Below, in pieces: positions 49,060-63,100 of a stretch of 64,000 bases of DNA (position 1 is the stretch's first letter; each line of letters starts with the position of its first letter). The translations under genes and the position numbers were made by a program. The stretch spans positions 46,357,291-46,421,290 of the forward strand of contig CP154956.1 in assembly GCA_039621445.1 (NCBI GenBank), in the 5' to 3' direction. This DNA comes from Euglena gracilis. Its lineage: Eukaryota; Euglenida; Euglenophyceae; Euglenales. The notes beneath the pieces were generated by a model. That model was given only the letters and a program-made list of their open reading frames with translations, was not told the DNA's origin and did not search any database.

Positions 49060-52000
49060 CTGCGTGCATGCAGGGGTTGGGACGTCAGGGGCAGTTCGCC
49101 CAGTCCCCCCCCCACGTCATTCTGTGGGGGGCAGGGCTGTACAGGAAGGCCTGGTGGAGGGGGGGGGTCGACCCCTTCCCACCACACCCACTCAAAGAAA
49201 ACTTCTTCGGCACCGAAGGCGCCGAAAGAAAACTTTGACCTAAGGATCAGCGCATCTGGAATACGGAAAGGCGTGGTGGAGGGTCGGACACCTCCACCCA
49301 CCAATATAGCACCCCCCACTACCCACAGGGTTGTGGGGATGCCCATACAGCCTTGGGGAGGGGCACACTCCAACCTGGATAGTAAAGTGGTCAGGAAACA
49401 CACAAGTTATTTCACCCGCTGAAAGCGTTAAATCCAGATGTGTTTTGAGCCTCGGGGGGGGGGCAAATGCCACGAACAATGCGTGCCAGAAACTTATCCG
49501 GGACGTGCGGCAGCCACACCGCGGTGGCGACGTAATACTTCGCGGCGGGCGGCCTCGTCCCGCAGCCCCACCCGGTACAGCCGCCCGCCGAGGGGCTCCA
49601 CGTCGGCCGGCACCACCCCGCCCCGGAGCAAGGCCGCTGTGATGGCCTCCGCGGACGGGGCCTGCACAAGAACCGCCAGAAACAAATGTTCAGCCCACTT
49701 GGGGTACATATGTGTGTGTGTGTCCGGAAACCAGAGCAGATTGATAGGCCAAACAAGAGGTGCAGTGGTGGCTGTTTCATAGTTTAGAGGTGCAGGGGTC
49801 AGGCTTCTGCTTAAGGGATTGCAGCACCCCCCCGGGGGGGGGGCTGCACTACAACTAGTCCAAATTTGGCTAGTGGGTTTTCTAGCAGAACCCCCCGGGG
49901 GGGCTGATAGCAGAGCTAGCTAGTGGAAATTTTTTTTCAAGTGACCTGCGCGAAGCGCCGAAGATTTTTGTTGGATACCGCTAAATATTGTCAAAAATGC
50001 CCGTTTTTGGCCATTTTTGGGAATTTTTGGAACAAAATCAGCCCAAAACCTGTTAAAAACCTCATTTTTCCTCTGGCGCGCAGCGCCGGAGGAAAATTTT
50101 TTTTCCAGTCCGGGGGACCCCCGGACCCCCCCCCCCCGGGGGGAGGGGGGGTCTATCTAGTCCACTTTTTTCCAGTGTCTAGCCAATTGGCTAGCCAGTA
50201 CCCCCCCCCCCCGGGGTCCTTAAGCAAAAGCCTGGCAGGGGTGTCCAGGGGGGGGGGAGGCAGGCAACCTGCTGCCGGGTTGGACCCACATGATACCCCA
50301 AAACTGAAAAAAAAGAGAAAAACCCGAATCCAGTTGAACAACCCTCAAATAACTTGCCCCTTGAAATTTAGTCGACCGATGCTTTTGGCGTGTGCCCCCT
50401 ACAAAGTCATATGGGAAGGACTCAAAACCATTAATGGACCAACTGGCCACTTTTCCTGAAAGCAATTTGTTGTCAAAATTGCTGTTTTCATTGATAATTG
50501 TAACATAAATTGATGCTTCTATTCATTTGAACAACAACCAGGGCGTTGCTTTGTGACCCCCCCCGAGTCCAGCTCAGAGGCTGGGAAATTTGGGCTGCCT
50601 GGAAAAATGCTGCTGATTGACCCCTTCCCCCATGCAGGACTGGAACTGGGCCTAAACTGGGGTCAGACAGGGTATCGGAAAATCAAAACTCTGAAAATGC
50701 CCCCAAAAAACTGCCAATTATGCAAAAAAAAATCGATTTTTCGACCCCAAATTTGCCCAACCAGCCCAAATCCGAACCATTTTTTCCCCCCGTTTTTGCA
50801 CCCCAAAAAGCCAAAAATCCGTTATCGTCCAGCCGCCTTTCGGGCGGCTGGTAAAACTTGTCGATGGGGGGGGGGGGTCCAGGGATCAAAAAGGGCTGCT
50901 GGCTGGAAAAAGGCTGTGGCCGGCTTGACCCCCCCCAGAGGAGGTCCACTTTGCTTCAGCGACGCCCTGTCAGCAACAGAAACATTATGGCATTTCGGCT
51001 AATCGGTTATTTTTTGTCCTTACCACCTGTTTCTTTTTATCAATAAAATATACATCATGTTTCAATTTTTTTCCTGTGAAAAGGGAGGACAAAATATTTA
51101 GACAGATCTGCTTCGGTCTTCCCCCTTGTAAAATTAAGTTCAGGGCAATGCAAAGCAATTTCGGGACCGTTTTTTTAAAACCATTTTGAACCTCTAATTT
51201 TTTTTTAAAATGGCGTTTTCTGAAGAAGATTTTTGGTTCAGCCCAGCTATAGTGAGCTGGCCCAAATTTAATTCAGCAGACTCCAGTCAGCAATTTTAGA
51301 ATTTGCACATAAATGACGTTTTATTCATTTATGATATTGATATCACTTCAATTTTGTTTTTCCAACCATTTTTGTCCGAATACGGTGTTTCGTAGAGCGG
51401 CAGTGGGGGGGGCCAGGGTTTATGTTGTTTGGGAGGAGGGGAAACATTCCGGAAATTCACACCCCCCCCCGGCTCCGACACAAATTTTCAAACCCTCAAA
51501 CTCCCCATTTCATTATCCCACCATCTTTGACCATTTAGAAGTCGTTGTAATGCCAATGGGTTGGCAATGTCGAAGGCAACCCCCGCCAACTATCCATCCC
51601 ACATGTTTCCCCAGCATGTGGCGTCATGTGGTGCTTTATGGCCAGGGGTTTTCCTCAGGCGGAGGGGACCCTGCCCCTGAGGGGAACGAGTACAGCCAGC
51701 CAGCCCCTATTTTTCCAACCACCAGCTCCCAGTCAGGCTATGTGAAAAAAAAAATGCATTTGGGGGTCTCTTCTTGAGTTTGAAAAAAAAATCCAAATAA
51801 TACAGACCGAAAGGCCTCTGACTTTTGATGCCAAAACATCAGACCCTCCGGTTTGGGTGGGGTTAATAATACCTTTTGGTAAACTTCAGAACATTTGGCT
51901 TCCTTGGCACCGCACACCTGCAACAGCAGCTCTGGCGGCTCTGCGGGAGCAAGAACTGAGTGGCTCTTTGGCGGTGCAATGGTGGCAAAGCCAAGCCTCG

Positions 52001-54090
52001 GGTCTGCCAGTGCTGGAAAGGAGGTGGGGGTGTTGGAGAGAGTGTCACTGCAAAACGACGTTGAGGGGGGGGGGGGCACATATGGGGCATTTTCAAACCA
52101 CTCTGGTGATGACGTTTGTTGGGTTGCAAACAACGCAAGAGAATCATTGGTGGTTCGATTCTGGCGGAAATGGAAGACAGCATGAAAGCCGACAGGATTT
52201 CCAGAGTTCCCATCCTGCGATTCATTCCTTCATTCCATTCATTCAGCCATGCATGCACACACGCACGCATGCACGCATGCACGCACACATGCGCACACGC
52301 ACACGCACACACACGCGCGCGCACAGACGCACACACCTGCTTCGTCAAAGACACCCGTCTTTGGGTCATACAGCGGCCGTCCCGCACTCTTCTCCAGCCG
52401 AGCCAAAGCACGGGCGTAGGCCTTGAGCTGGGCAGGCTTCAGGCTGCACAGAGGAGGAGTGGAGAGGGGCGTGCGTCTTCGATAGTGGACTTGCTTGTGA
52501 CAATCAACCAGGGCGTTGCTCAAGGACCGAGCGGCTGGAAAAAATTTGGGCTGGATGGAAAAAGGCTGCTGGCTGCGGTCTCGCTCCCCCCAAAAAAGTC
52601 AAATTTTTCATTCCGGCAGTTCGCGCATGCAATTTTTGGGCAATTTCGACAATTTTCGCCCAAAAAGTACCAAGAATGGCATTTTGGCCGATTTTTGGCC
52701 AATTTTGGCTCAAAAAATTTTCGGCCCGGCGCTTTGTGCCGAGACCAAAAAAATGGCCAACCTTCGAAAAGGTGCCTGTGCAGGCCGTTTTGGCACACAC
52801 TCTTCTGGGGCAATGTTAAAAGACCAACTTGAAAATCCATGGAGCAGACTGTTAAAAGGTGCAGTCATGAACACAGGAGGACATCCTAGAGAGCATTCTA
52901 TGACGTTCTTATGTGCCCCCCCCCCGGCAAACACTCGAGGGTAATCTGGAGCATCCTCGGAACATGTTTGTTTCATTTTTGGGAGGGGGTTGTAAAAAAT
53001 AGAGGATACCCAAGAGAATTGAGAGCCTCGTGCACCCTGCGACTGGGTCGCCCCCCCCCTGCCCCTGGCCCCACAAATGGCTTTTCAGAGACAGGTGGGA
53101 GGCCGACCATCCAATGGAACAACAGGGATACCGGTTGCCGTTTGAATTTCAGTCTGCCTTGTATCAACCTATGTCTCGGTGGGGCAGGGACGGGTTCGTG
53201 TCAATGCCACACATAGCAGCCCATTTCTGACGTTGAAACGATTCGGGCCTCGACTGCATCCCTCCTGCGCGACCGGAGCATGTGAAATTCGGGGAATACG
53301 GGGAGGTTGAACTGCTCTTTTTTCTTTAATGCAACAGCTGGGTTTTTCAAAACACCACCTTAACTTTCTCAGTAAAATAATAAAAAAAATAAACTATTGA
53401 AATAAATAAATAAATATATAAAAATTATTATTGAAAAAAATAAATAACTATTGAAAAAAATCTTTTATGGAGCACCTCTTCACCTTGCAGGCCATGAGGG
53501 CGCAAATGGGTGGTTTGCCATGGGATGGAGGGTCAAACACCTGGTGGGGCGCTTCTGGTGGCGCGTCTCCGGTGGGGGTGGGGAGGAAAGGCGCACCGCC
53601 GACCCCGCCCTCCGCTTGGGTGGATGCAGACCACGGAAGGAGACAGCTGCGAAACAGTGGCGGGCAGGTATGAGGTTATGAGGAAGGGGCAAGGTGGGGG
53701 AATCTGTTTCAGGCAGCCTGACTAGCCGAGGACAGGGGGGGTTCGAAATGCCTGCATGAGTCAGGCATACCACCCCCAACAAAGTGGGGTGGGGTAGCAA
53801 CATTTGTCCCAGCCAAGTCCACCCACGCCGCCGCATCTCATCCCATAGCCGACATGGATGATCACACTGAAATAGTCCCTGTTTTAGACACAGGAAGCAG
53901 AGCGAGAAGCTTCACACACAGTACAGGTTGGGGTAGCTCAAGGTGATGCCAAACGTGCCTGGAACGCGTTTGCCATGTGGGAGTGCTTAGGATTGCACGC
54001 TGAAGCACACAACGCACACACACCACACACATGAATGGGGACGCAGGTGTCATGCACACACACATACACGCACAAACACGCACATACACG

Positions 54091-54129
<39 letters not shown>

Positions 54130-57100
54130 GTACGCGCGCATGCACCCACGCACACACAAACACACCACAAAACACACCACCCACACACATGCACACACGC
54201 ACGCACGCACGCACACACACGCGCGCACACACGCACACGCGCGCGCGCGCGCGCACACACACACACACACACCGGGTGAGCGACCATCTCGGCCAGCAAC
54301 CCCCCTCCCCGATGGGCGGTCATGCAGAAATGGGCAGCAGCAGGCATTGACATCAGACAATGAGCTCCGGATGGAGCTCCTGAATCGGTTTTGATGGGGG
54401 AACTTATTGGGGGAATTCCTTCCAACCCGAGAGTGTGGAGAAGTGAGTTGTTGGTCTGGTGGTGCTCGTGTGTTGTCAGTTGTTGTGGTTTGGCCCCAGG
54501 CTGGCAGGTGGGGCATCGCCAGGGAGACGACCCTGCCAACCCGTCCCCAACCGCTCTCGTCTGTGTGGGGCAGACCGTTAACAGCAAGCTCTGTGTCACC
54601 TTCTGGATAGGGCTCTGCTCTCTCTTTCTCTCTCCCACGACGGGGGCAGGAGGGGCATGGATGCAGTGCAACCTCTCCGGAGGTCAACCCTGGACAGCCA
54701 TTGTCGATGTCGGGGCAGGCGTGGCCAAAATGGCACCGGCCCACCTTTGTGGGCGCAGTGGTGTGCTGGACGTCTGGGCAGGCACAACGACAGCGAGTGA
54801 GGCATTGGAAGGCAAGGGGCAGAACCAATTTGGGGTTCACCATTAGAGGGAGAATGTTTCCAGCAAAAAACAAAAACAAATTGGAAGTGCACTTCGGGGA
54901 CCATAAAAGTAGAAACGTGTGGACCAAGGCTGGATGCTATCTCATTATCTCAGTCTCTTATAACTTGTGACCCCCAGGTAGGGAGACCCAAGACCAACCC
55001 ACCCACCTTTCTTGAAAACGCATCCATACATGACCCCTCCGCAGGTCCAACTGACCCACTCACGCAAAACCCACCCAAAACTGTCCGAAAGTGCTTCAAA
55101 ATTTTTTCCAGCTCAATCTTCGGATGGGCTGGATTTACCCTTGGCACACCCCCAGGGGAGACCAGTTGCTCAAACCACTGCTCACCGAGACCCCTCGGGG
55201 GGATGGGGCTATGAGAAGGCCCGGTGGGGGGTCGACCTCCCCCCCCCTACCCAGGAGGTGGGGAGGGGGTTCAGTTCCCCCCAACCCACCACAGCACCCC
55301 ACAAGAAAACTTCCTTCAGTGCCGAGGGTGCCAGCCGGAGGAAAACTTTAGACGATGATGGGAAACAAAAATGATGGGAAACTGCCCAATTTGTCCCATC
55401 ATTTCTTCTGCCCTTTTAGAGGATTCACGGGTCGTCAACTCTCAGACACAAAAACAGGGGATTCTGACATACGGTCAATTTTGGGGTCTGTTGTTTTATG
55501 AGAAAAAAAAAACACACAAAAAAAACTAGGCGACTAGACACACCCAGAAGACTAATTTGACAATTTTCGGGGATTTTGGGTTGGCTTTTTTGCCGAAAAT
55601 TCTTCATCACAAATGGGGTGAATAACAACCATTTTCCGTGAAAAGTTGAACCTTCCATCATTCATTTTCCCAAATCGGAAAATTTCCCATCAATTTTTCC
55701 CATCAATTCTCTCCCATCATTTTGTTTCCCATCATTTTTGTCCGGACTGTAAATGGAAACGTACAAGGTGCACGCCCGTTGGGCACACACCGCTGTGCGT
55801 GTAGATCATGTGATCCTTCTCCTCCCGGGACTTCCGCTTCGCCTCGATCATGGCCTGCAGCCCCCGGCCCTTGCCCTTGCCCTTGCCCTGCCCGTCCCGG
55901 GCCTCCGGGCGGCGGGGCCGGCGGGGTCGGAGGGGGGCTGTCACCGGCTGCTCCGCGTCGGAGTCCTCCCGCAGGAAGTGCTGCAGCGACGTCTGCAGCC
56001 GCCGCTCCCTGCGGCCCAACGGACGGCATCGTCCGGGCAGGCTGGTTCCAAAGGACAAGGGAACCGATCTGTCTCGCGGCCAGGGGCTATCTGTAAAACC
56101 CCTGCCTGCCAGCTGACTGGGAGAAGGTTCTCACTGCCGTGCCGGGGGGTGCGGGTCCGGGGAGGCAGGTCAGCTGGGCCCCAACAGGTACTGGGGCACC
56201 CAACCTGGCCAAGAAGTCCAAATCCAGCCAGGGTTCAAACTTTGAGCTCCATTTTTTGTTGACCTTTCCAAAAAATTTTCACTTCGCTTTTCCCTTTGCA
56301 CCGAAAAAAGGAAGGTTAAGTTAAGGGAAGGTAAAAATTGTGCCTGGGTTAAGTTGGAGCTGATCTTTGTTTTGGCAGAACCCAAACCAGTCTGGAAGCT
56401 GCTGCCTAGAAAGAAGGCACTGACTAGCTGGAACCCCCCCGAGGGTGGATTTTCCTGCTCAAGAACTCGAGAAATCGCTGGGCAGGATGATATAATGGGA
56501 TCTCACTGCTTCGCTGCTCTCTCACTGCTCCGCCGAACCCCCAACCAGCCAACCACTAAAATCTAGTCAGACACTTCCAACCCTCCAGCGCCTTCACCCA
56601 GTCAGTAACCCTGACTCCAAGGTGAGCGGGCCTGACCACGCAAGTAAAGCAGTGCGAGGGGTTTGCCACCCCCGCCCTGCCTCTCCCCCGCCCGACCATA
56701 GGTGAGATCAGACCTTTGGCGGCGCTGCACCTGGGCGGCCTTCCCTCCTCCCCGCTGGGGGTTGGGCGGGATCCTCTGCGATCGGCCCCTCTGCGGTCGG
56801 TCGCGGGAGCGTGGCAGCCGATATGGAGCCGCGGCCCTGGAGACAGGCGAGAGGCGTCCTCGTGCTCTGTGGAGTACCGTGAGGGGTTGCAATCGGCACC
56901 GACAAAAGTGGTGTCGACTAAAAAGGGACAAAGTTTGTGTATGTGTGCATGTTGCCGTCAGGCTTCTGCTTCAGGGTTCGCAGCAACCCCCCTCCAGGGG
57001 GGAAGGGTTACGGCAGGGGGATGGTCCCAAGGAGGAGGATCATGAGCTTCCTCAAATGTACTCGAACGATGTTCCAGGAGGCTCGAGACCCTCCTCGAGT

Positions 57101-60100
57101 GTCGTTCGAGTTCGTTTGAGGAGTTCGTTATTTTGAGGCCCTCCGAACAGTTGCGTACGTTAGGGCATGCCCAACAAAAAGGAGTGCACGCACAGGGCAC
57201 ACGTGACACAAGGGAGTTTTCTTATTTTGGGGCCCTTATGTTGCGCCACAACAGACCACAAATGCCGCCCTGATTTCAATTTTCAATTGAAGTGAAACCG
57301 GCATACACCTCAATTCCCTTACGTTTACGTGTGCCCTGTGTGCGCAGCTCCCTTGTGTTGTGCACAACAATTCAATGGAAAAACATACAAGGGAGAATCC
57401 AGTTACAGGGAAAAGGGCAACTGAACGATCTCCAACTCCTAATACCTGAATGCATGGATGGAGGAGGAGGCTTGAGGCCCTCCTTGAATTCCTTGAATGT
57501 CGTTCGAGGTCGTTCGAGGAGGCAATGTCGTTCGAGGTCGTTCCAGGAGGTTCCCGGGGGCTTAAAAACGTTCGAGGAGGTTCGAGCTTGAACCTCCTCC
57601 TGTGGTTACCCCCCTGGGCGGTAACTGTTGCATTTTACTCACGCCCGCCGCGAAAATGGTGCCTATCCCCCTGCCGCCCTTCGCAACAATGAGGTAAAGG
57701 ATCACCGACCTAAAGGCGAGGCGGGGCGCTCATTTTTCGTGGCTGATTGCAGCAGAAAAAAATGACTGAAAAATGACGACTGCAGCTCGGGGGAGGGGGG
57801 GGGGCAACACAGAACTCGAGAAAAACGACGCAAATAGACTCAAATAAACACAAATAAACAAAAAAAATGCAAAAAGGCACCTTCGATAAGGGAAAAAAAA
57901 AGCAAAGAAACTCAGCTCAGATTGAACCAATGTCTACCCACTCGGCAATCCCAAAAGCTTGAAAGCTGTGAAAATGAAACCACAAACGTTAAATCTGATG
58001 AAAAGGTTGGGAAGAACGATGGGAAGAAGAGCGTAATAAGCACCTGATTTGAACCCACTATGTCACTGTATATTTTCATGGCGCATTTTCAGCCCATGAA
58101 AATGCGCCGTTTCCTCAAACGGTCCAAGAAAAGTTCGAGGGTTTCCTCAAAACCTGTCTGGAACATACAATTTTGTTTATCAACCCCCCGGGGGGGTCAC
58201 TCCACTCTTCGAAAAACCAGCCAGTCACTTTTTTTGGGAAACCAGTCAGGGGGGAGGGGGTCAGCCACTCAGGAAAACTGGCCAGTTTCCAGTCACCTTA
58301 GGCCAAAAAAAATCTCCCCGGCACCTTCGGCACCGGGGTCACTCAAGCCACTTTTGCCCACCCCTAGCCGACCCCTGGGGAGAGGGGGTCCGGGCCAAAA
58401 ACCAGTCAGTCACTCTGAAAAAAACCAGTCAGTCACCCTGTGGGGGGGGGGGGTTGGACAGTGCTTAAGCAATTGACTGGTCTGGAAACGTTATTCTGCC
58501 TTGGAGAAAAAAACATACCCAAAGTCAGCGAAGTCCTGCTCGGCGATGCGGATGGAGCGCTCTGAGAAGCGGCGGTCTCTGGGGCACACAAAGGCGGGGT
58601 CGCCATGAAACACATGGCAAAGAAAATGGCTGCTTTGCATCGGTGTCGGTTCACCGGCGAAAATAAACTGCACTGAAAGCACCCCTTGATAGAAGTACGT
58701 GTGCGCTGAAAGCGGACCACCGTCTCCGGCGGAAAGAGGTGCGCTTCTGTTTGGACCCTCCCAAATTGAAGGGTCCAAATGGACGCTTCTGTTTGGACCC
58801 TCCCAAATTGAAGGGTCCAAATGGAGGCTTCTGTTTGGACCCTCGGATATACCAAGCAGACCTTCTAGTTAGATTTCTGTTGATTTCCTTCAGAAATCCC
58901 ATCGAAATGAGGGAGGGTGCACTTGTAGCAGATCGCTGCCTTAGGGCGGCAGCGGGGGGGGGGGGGGGGGCTTTAACTTGAACCCTGCGGCCGGCAGTGG
59001 CCCGGCGCTTCTATTTGGGGAGGAGTAAATCCAGGATGTGAACAAAAAAAGAGAAGCCAAAGACTGCCCTGGACAGAAACCCTCCGGTTCCCTATGTGGA
59101 AAAAGGACTTGTGCCCCAACGCACGTGTTCAAAAGGACGGTGCTCAGATGTCCACCGCAGACAAGAAGATGGCACGTACGACCGGCAGTCAACCCCTCCT
59201 CCCACAGCGCTGCCTGGCACACCGCCGGACAGGCCGTTTCGGCCGCCGCCAGCCCGGCTGGACCACCATGAGGGGGATGTAGTCCGCCCCCCGCTGCGGG
59301 CTGAACCGGTGCGGCCGCCCTCGGCGACCCCACCGGGGACCAGCAGATCGCCCCCCGGGCCACGTGGGAATGTCTCAACGGGGCAGGTGGGCATTTAGCC
59401 CATGCCGACCCCACAAAAGGCCCATGGAAGAGCATAGTCAAATGTCCATTTGTTTCCGTGTCGTTCCGTGGACCACGCCCCGTGTGAACAACACCCAAAC
59501 TCAAACGTTGGACGGAGAGTGTTCGTCTGCTCGCATGCGCGCATGACATACCCAGCGTGAAGCAGTAGGACCAAAGGGGGGGGAGGACGCCGCCCCCCAC
59601 ACCGCCCGGGCCGGGACTGCCGCACGGCGTGCCACCCGCCGCGCATGGCCGGCGGGGGGGCCCGGCGGAACGGTCGCTGCGGCTTCCGCTTCGCCATCGG
59701 CGCTGTGGCGGGAGAAGCCCCTGGCACGCCCCCGGGGCGAAGTGGAACACCGCCATTGGGTTCCGTTCCCAGGGAGAGGTGAGGTTTGGCGGACGCCAGA
59801 AGTCTGACCCAAAGAGACTCCCTAAATTGATTTCCATGGAAACAAACCCAAACAATTCAACAAACAAGAGGATTAAAATGGCCGCAGCTTTCTCTCCGCA
59901 AAAATTAAAAAAAGAACAGTCAATAAAAAAACAGTGACCCCTCAGATGCCAGGTACAAACTTTCAGACAAATGTGGTGATTCTTAAGTGGAGATACGTTC
60001 CTTGCTCATGAAAAGTAGCTAAAGATAGCTGTTGCCAGTGTATGATCAATCTTCAGGACCTCGAACAAGAAAAAGGCCTCCAGAAGGAATGTCTGTTGCA

Positions 60101-63100
60101 AAAGAAACGATGGCATTTTGTAATTTTGCGTTTCCATGACTGCCAAAAAAAAGCAAAGAACAGACAGCAAAAAAAGATTCTTTCCTCCAAAGAACAGACA
60201 GCAGGAAATAAAATTCTGTAGAACAACCCCCCCCCCTCCGCGCGCGCATTGGGACAACCCAGGTGAGTTGGAGAATGTGCAATGGTCAAAAGGTCATAGA
60301 GTGGGAATGATTTACTGAAATCGCTGAGATGAGTACAGGGCAGGATAGTTAAGGCGCTAAGGGTCAATGCACCGGTGGGGCAAGGGGCAGCGAGGTTAGG
60401 GGTACCAGGAGCGATTCAGGAAGCCTTTGGGACGTACCATGAACACACATGCACTCGCAGGGGGGGATTGCAATCGAAGGACTTAGAAAAAAAATGCAGA
60501 AAAATTGCAGAAATTGTGGAAAAATTGGGGGGAAATTGTGGAAATTGCGGTTCTGGGAATTAGCACACTGCTGCTGGAGGGGACTTGGAAATATTTCACA
60601 ATTTTTTGTCATTTTGAAACAAGTTGAGCTGTTGCCTACATTTCTTCCAACGTCCAAAGACATGCTTTTTGCAATTTTGGGAACATGCAGATTCTGGAAA
60701 CATGAAATCTCTTGGGTGAAAACCCCAAAAAATGCAAGAAATTAACAAAAACTTTGGTATCAGGTAAACCCATTCAGGATGCAGAAAGCCAGGCCAAGAT
60801 TATTTCCCAGCAGAAATTGGGAAAAAACCAAATTTTGTCAAATTTTGCGAATTTTGGCAAATTCCGGCAAACTTGCAACAAAACAGCAAACAAAAAAAAC
60901 ATGTGGGTCCCTTGTGAAACGTTCAAGAAATGGCTGAAATTCATTGCGCCTTCCATTTCAGGTTCATATGCGAAAAATTGCAGAAAGGGAAAAAAAATTG
61001 CGGAAATTGCGGAAAAATTGTGGGCAACTGCAGAAATGGCAGAACAGTTGCAATTATCAATTCCCACCCCCTTCACTTGCCCTGTCGTTCGTTGCCAGCC
61101 AAAGGAACGCCCGCCAGAGAGGTGATCATTGACATTGCGCAGTGCGAGACACAACCTGAGGCTATTTGTAGATTGCAAAAAAATAATAACAGACCATATT
61201 TTTAAAAAAAATTCCTTGTACCGGGGGGGGGGGGGATTTGGGGCTAGATAGAATTAGAACTGACAAAATTGGAAGCCGAAAAAAAATTGGTGCCAAACCT
61301 GAAAACGGCCCAGAAAAAATTGGCACGTTTTTTTGCAAGATGACTGGACTCAAAATGCTTGCGGAGCACAGTTGTCTCTTCAGCAGTCCAAAACATGCTG
61401 TTTCCTTTGAGGGATGTAATGACGAGGGGTGGGAGAATGCGAAAACAAAACAAAATCAATGAAAATACCTAAGGAAACTCCTTTCGAAAAACTTTCTGAA
61501 CCAAGCCACTCTTTGAAATTTCTTTGAAATGAGAAAACGTTCCACTGAGCTGGGCAGAACGCAAGGGAGACGAGGCACCAAAAATTCAAAAACCTTTGGA
61601 ATAGCCCGGAAAAAATTTGGCAGGATTTTCAAAAAAGGGCCGGAAAAATTTGGCAGGATTTATGTACGCCAATTTTTTCCCAATCAATTTTTTCGGCCTC
61701 CAATCCCCCCCCCCCGGTGATACAAACGGCATGCCAGCCGACCAGAACGTAGCTGAGCGAGCCCCAGGGTCAGCTCAGTGGGCTGGATGGAAAAAAGTTG
61801 CTGCCCCCCATAGGTTTCAAACATGAGCCGTGGTGTCCTTTTTAACATGTCAAAACAGCGTCATTGGACATACTACGCAAGCTTCAAACCCCAAGACACT
61901 CCAGCCATGGTTGGGAGCCATGGTTGGGTAACATGTCCTTGGGTCCTGACTGGCCTGAGTTTCAAACACGGCAAACGGAGCCTGGCGTACACGTTCAAAG
62001 TTCGCGAGCACATGCTCCCAAATCAAATCATGCGCCCAAATCGGCCAAAAACCGTTACACGTCTTCACGGCTGCCTGAGACATTCACTTCGATCCACTCG
62101 ATATCACAATTTCACACCATCAACTGACCAATTTCCAGAAGTGGAACCCGATGGCTAACGCTTCCAAAAAGGCTGCCTGGCGATGGTGCTCACCCGACCC
62201 CGGCCACCCCCGCCGCTTTCCCACCGTGAGTCTGCAGCATGCGACTGTACGCCTGGAGCTGTTCGTCCATCTGGCCGATCAGGATCAGCAGCTCCGCCAC
62301 GTCCGGTCCGGGGCCGTCCCCGCCGCCGTCCCCGTTCGTCACGGCGGCGGCGTGCGCCACGCCGCCGCGGGCGTAGAGGTGGCTGATCTCCCGGTCCTTG
62401 GCGGCCAGTGCCTGCTCCAGCATGGCGTACGTCTGGGTCAGGCTCTGCAGCTCGTGCTCGTACGCCTGCAGCTGCAGTGGCACAGGCACATGCGCACACG
62501 AACAGGCTAATGTGAAACCGATGGAAGGATGGATACGGGTACCCACACACCCGTGCAGACTAAGTGCGAAAGGATCCGGGGGTTGCACTAGCTAGCCATT
62601 TTGCTAGCCGCCAGAAAAAAAAGCCACAAGCTAGACCGCCCCCCCCCCCCAGGGGGGTCAGGGGTCCCCTCGACTGGAAGAAAAATTCCTCTGGCGCTAA
62701 GCGCCGAGGTGGAAGTGGGGTCCCAAAATCCCAAAAACGGCATTTTTGGCAGGTTTTTGGGGGTGGAAAAAAATTGGTGCTTCGCGTCAGTTTCGCGGGA
62801 AAGAAATTTTTCCATTGGAAAGCCCTGCTAGTAAATCCCTGGGGATCCACTGGGATTTCCACTGGCAAAATTCGGACAAGCTGCAGTCGAACCCCCATAA
62901 GGGGGGGAGGGATTGTGAACCCTTAAGCAGATGCCTGATGCAGATTCATGGAGAACTTGTTTCAGATTAGTCCACGCGCAGCGGATCGGACGGGGTGGGT
63001 CGGAGGCGACGGTGGCCGGGCCCTCGGCAAAGCGCACCTGCTGGGTGAGGCTGGTGATGTTCTCCTCCGACATGCTCTTGCTGATGGCCGCCCGGGCGAC

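Noticed and set aside
52120-52832. 238-codon plus ORF
   Set aside because: Crosses gene D exon 10, a CA microsatellite and an AGGGCGTTGCT repeat; no coherent protein.
54031-54279. Repeated His/Thr/Ala frames as an antifreeze-like or His-rich protein
   Set aside because: Pure translation of the (CA)n/(CG)n microsatellite.
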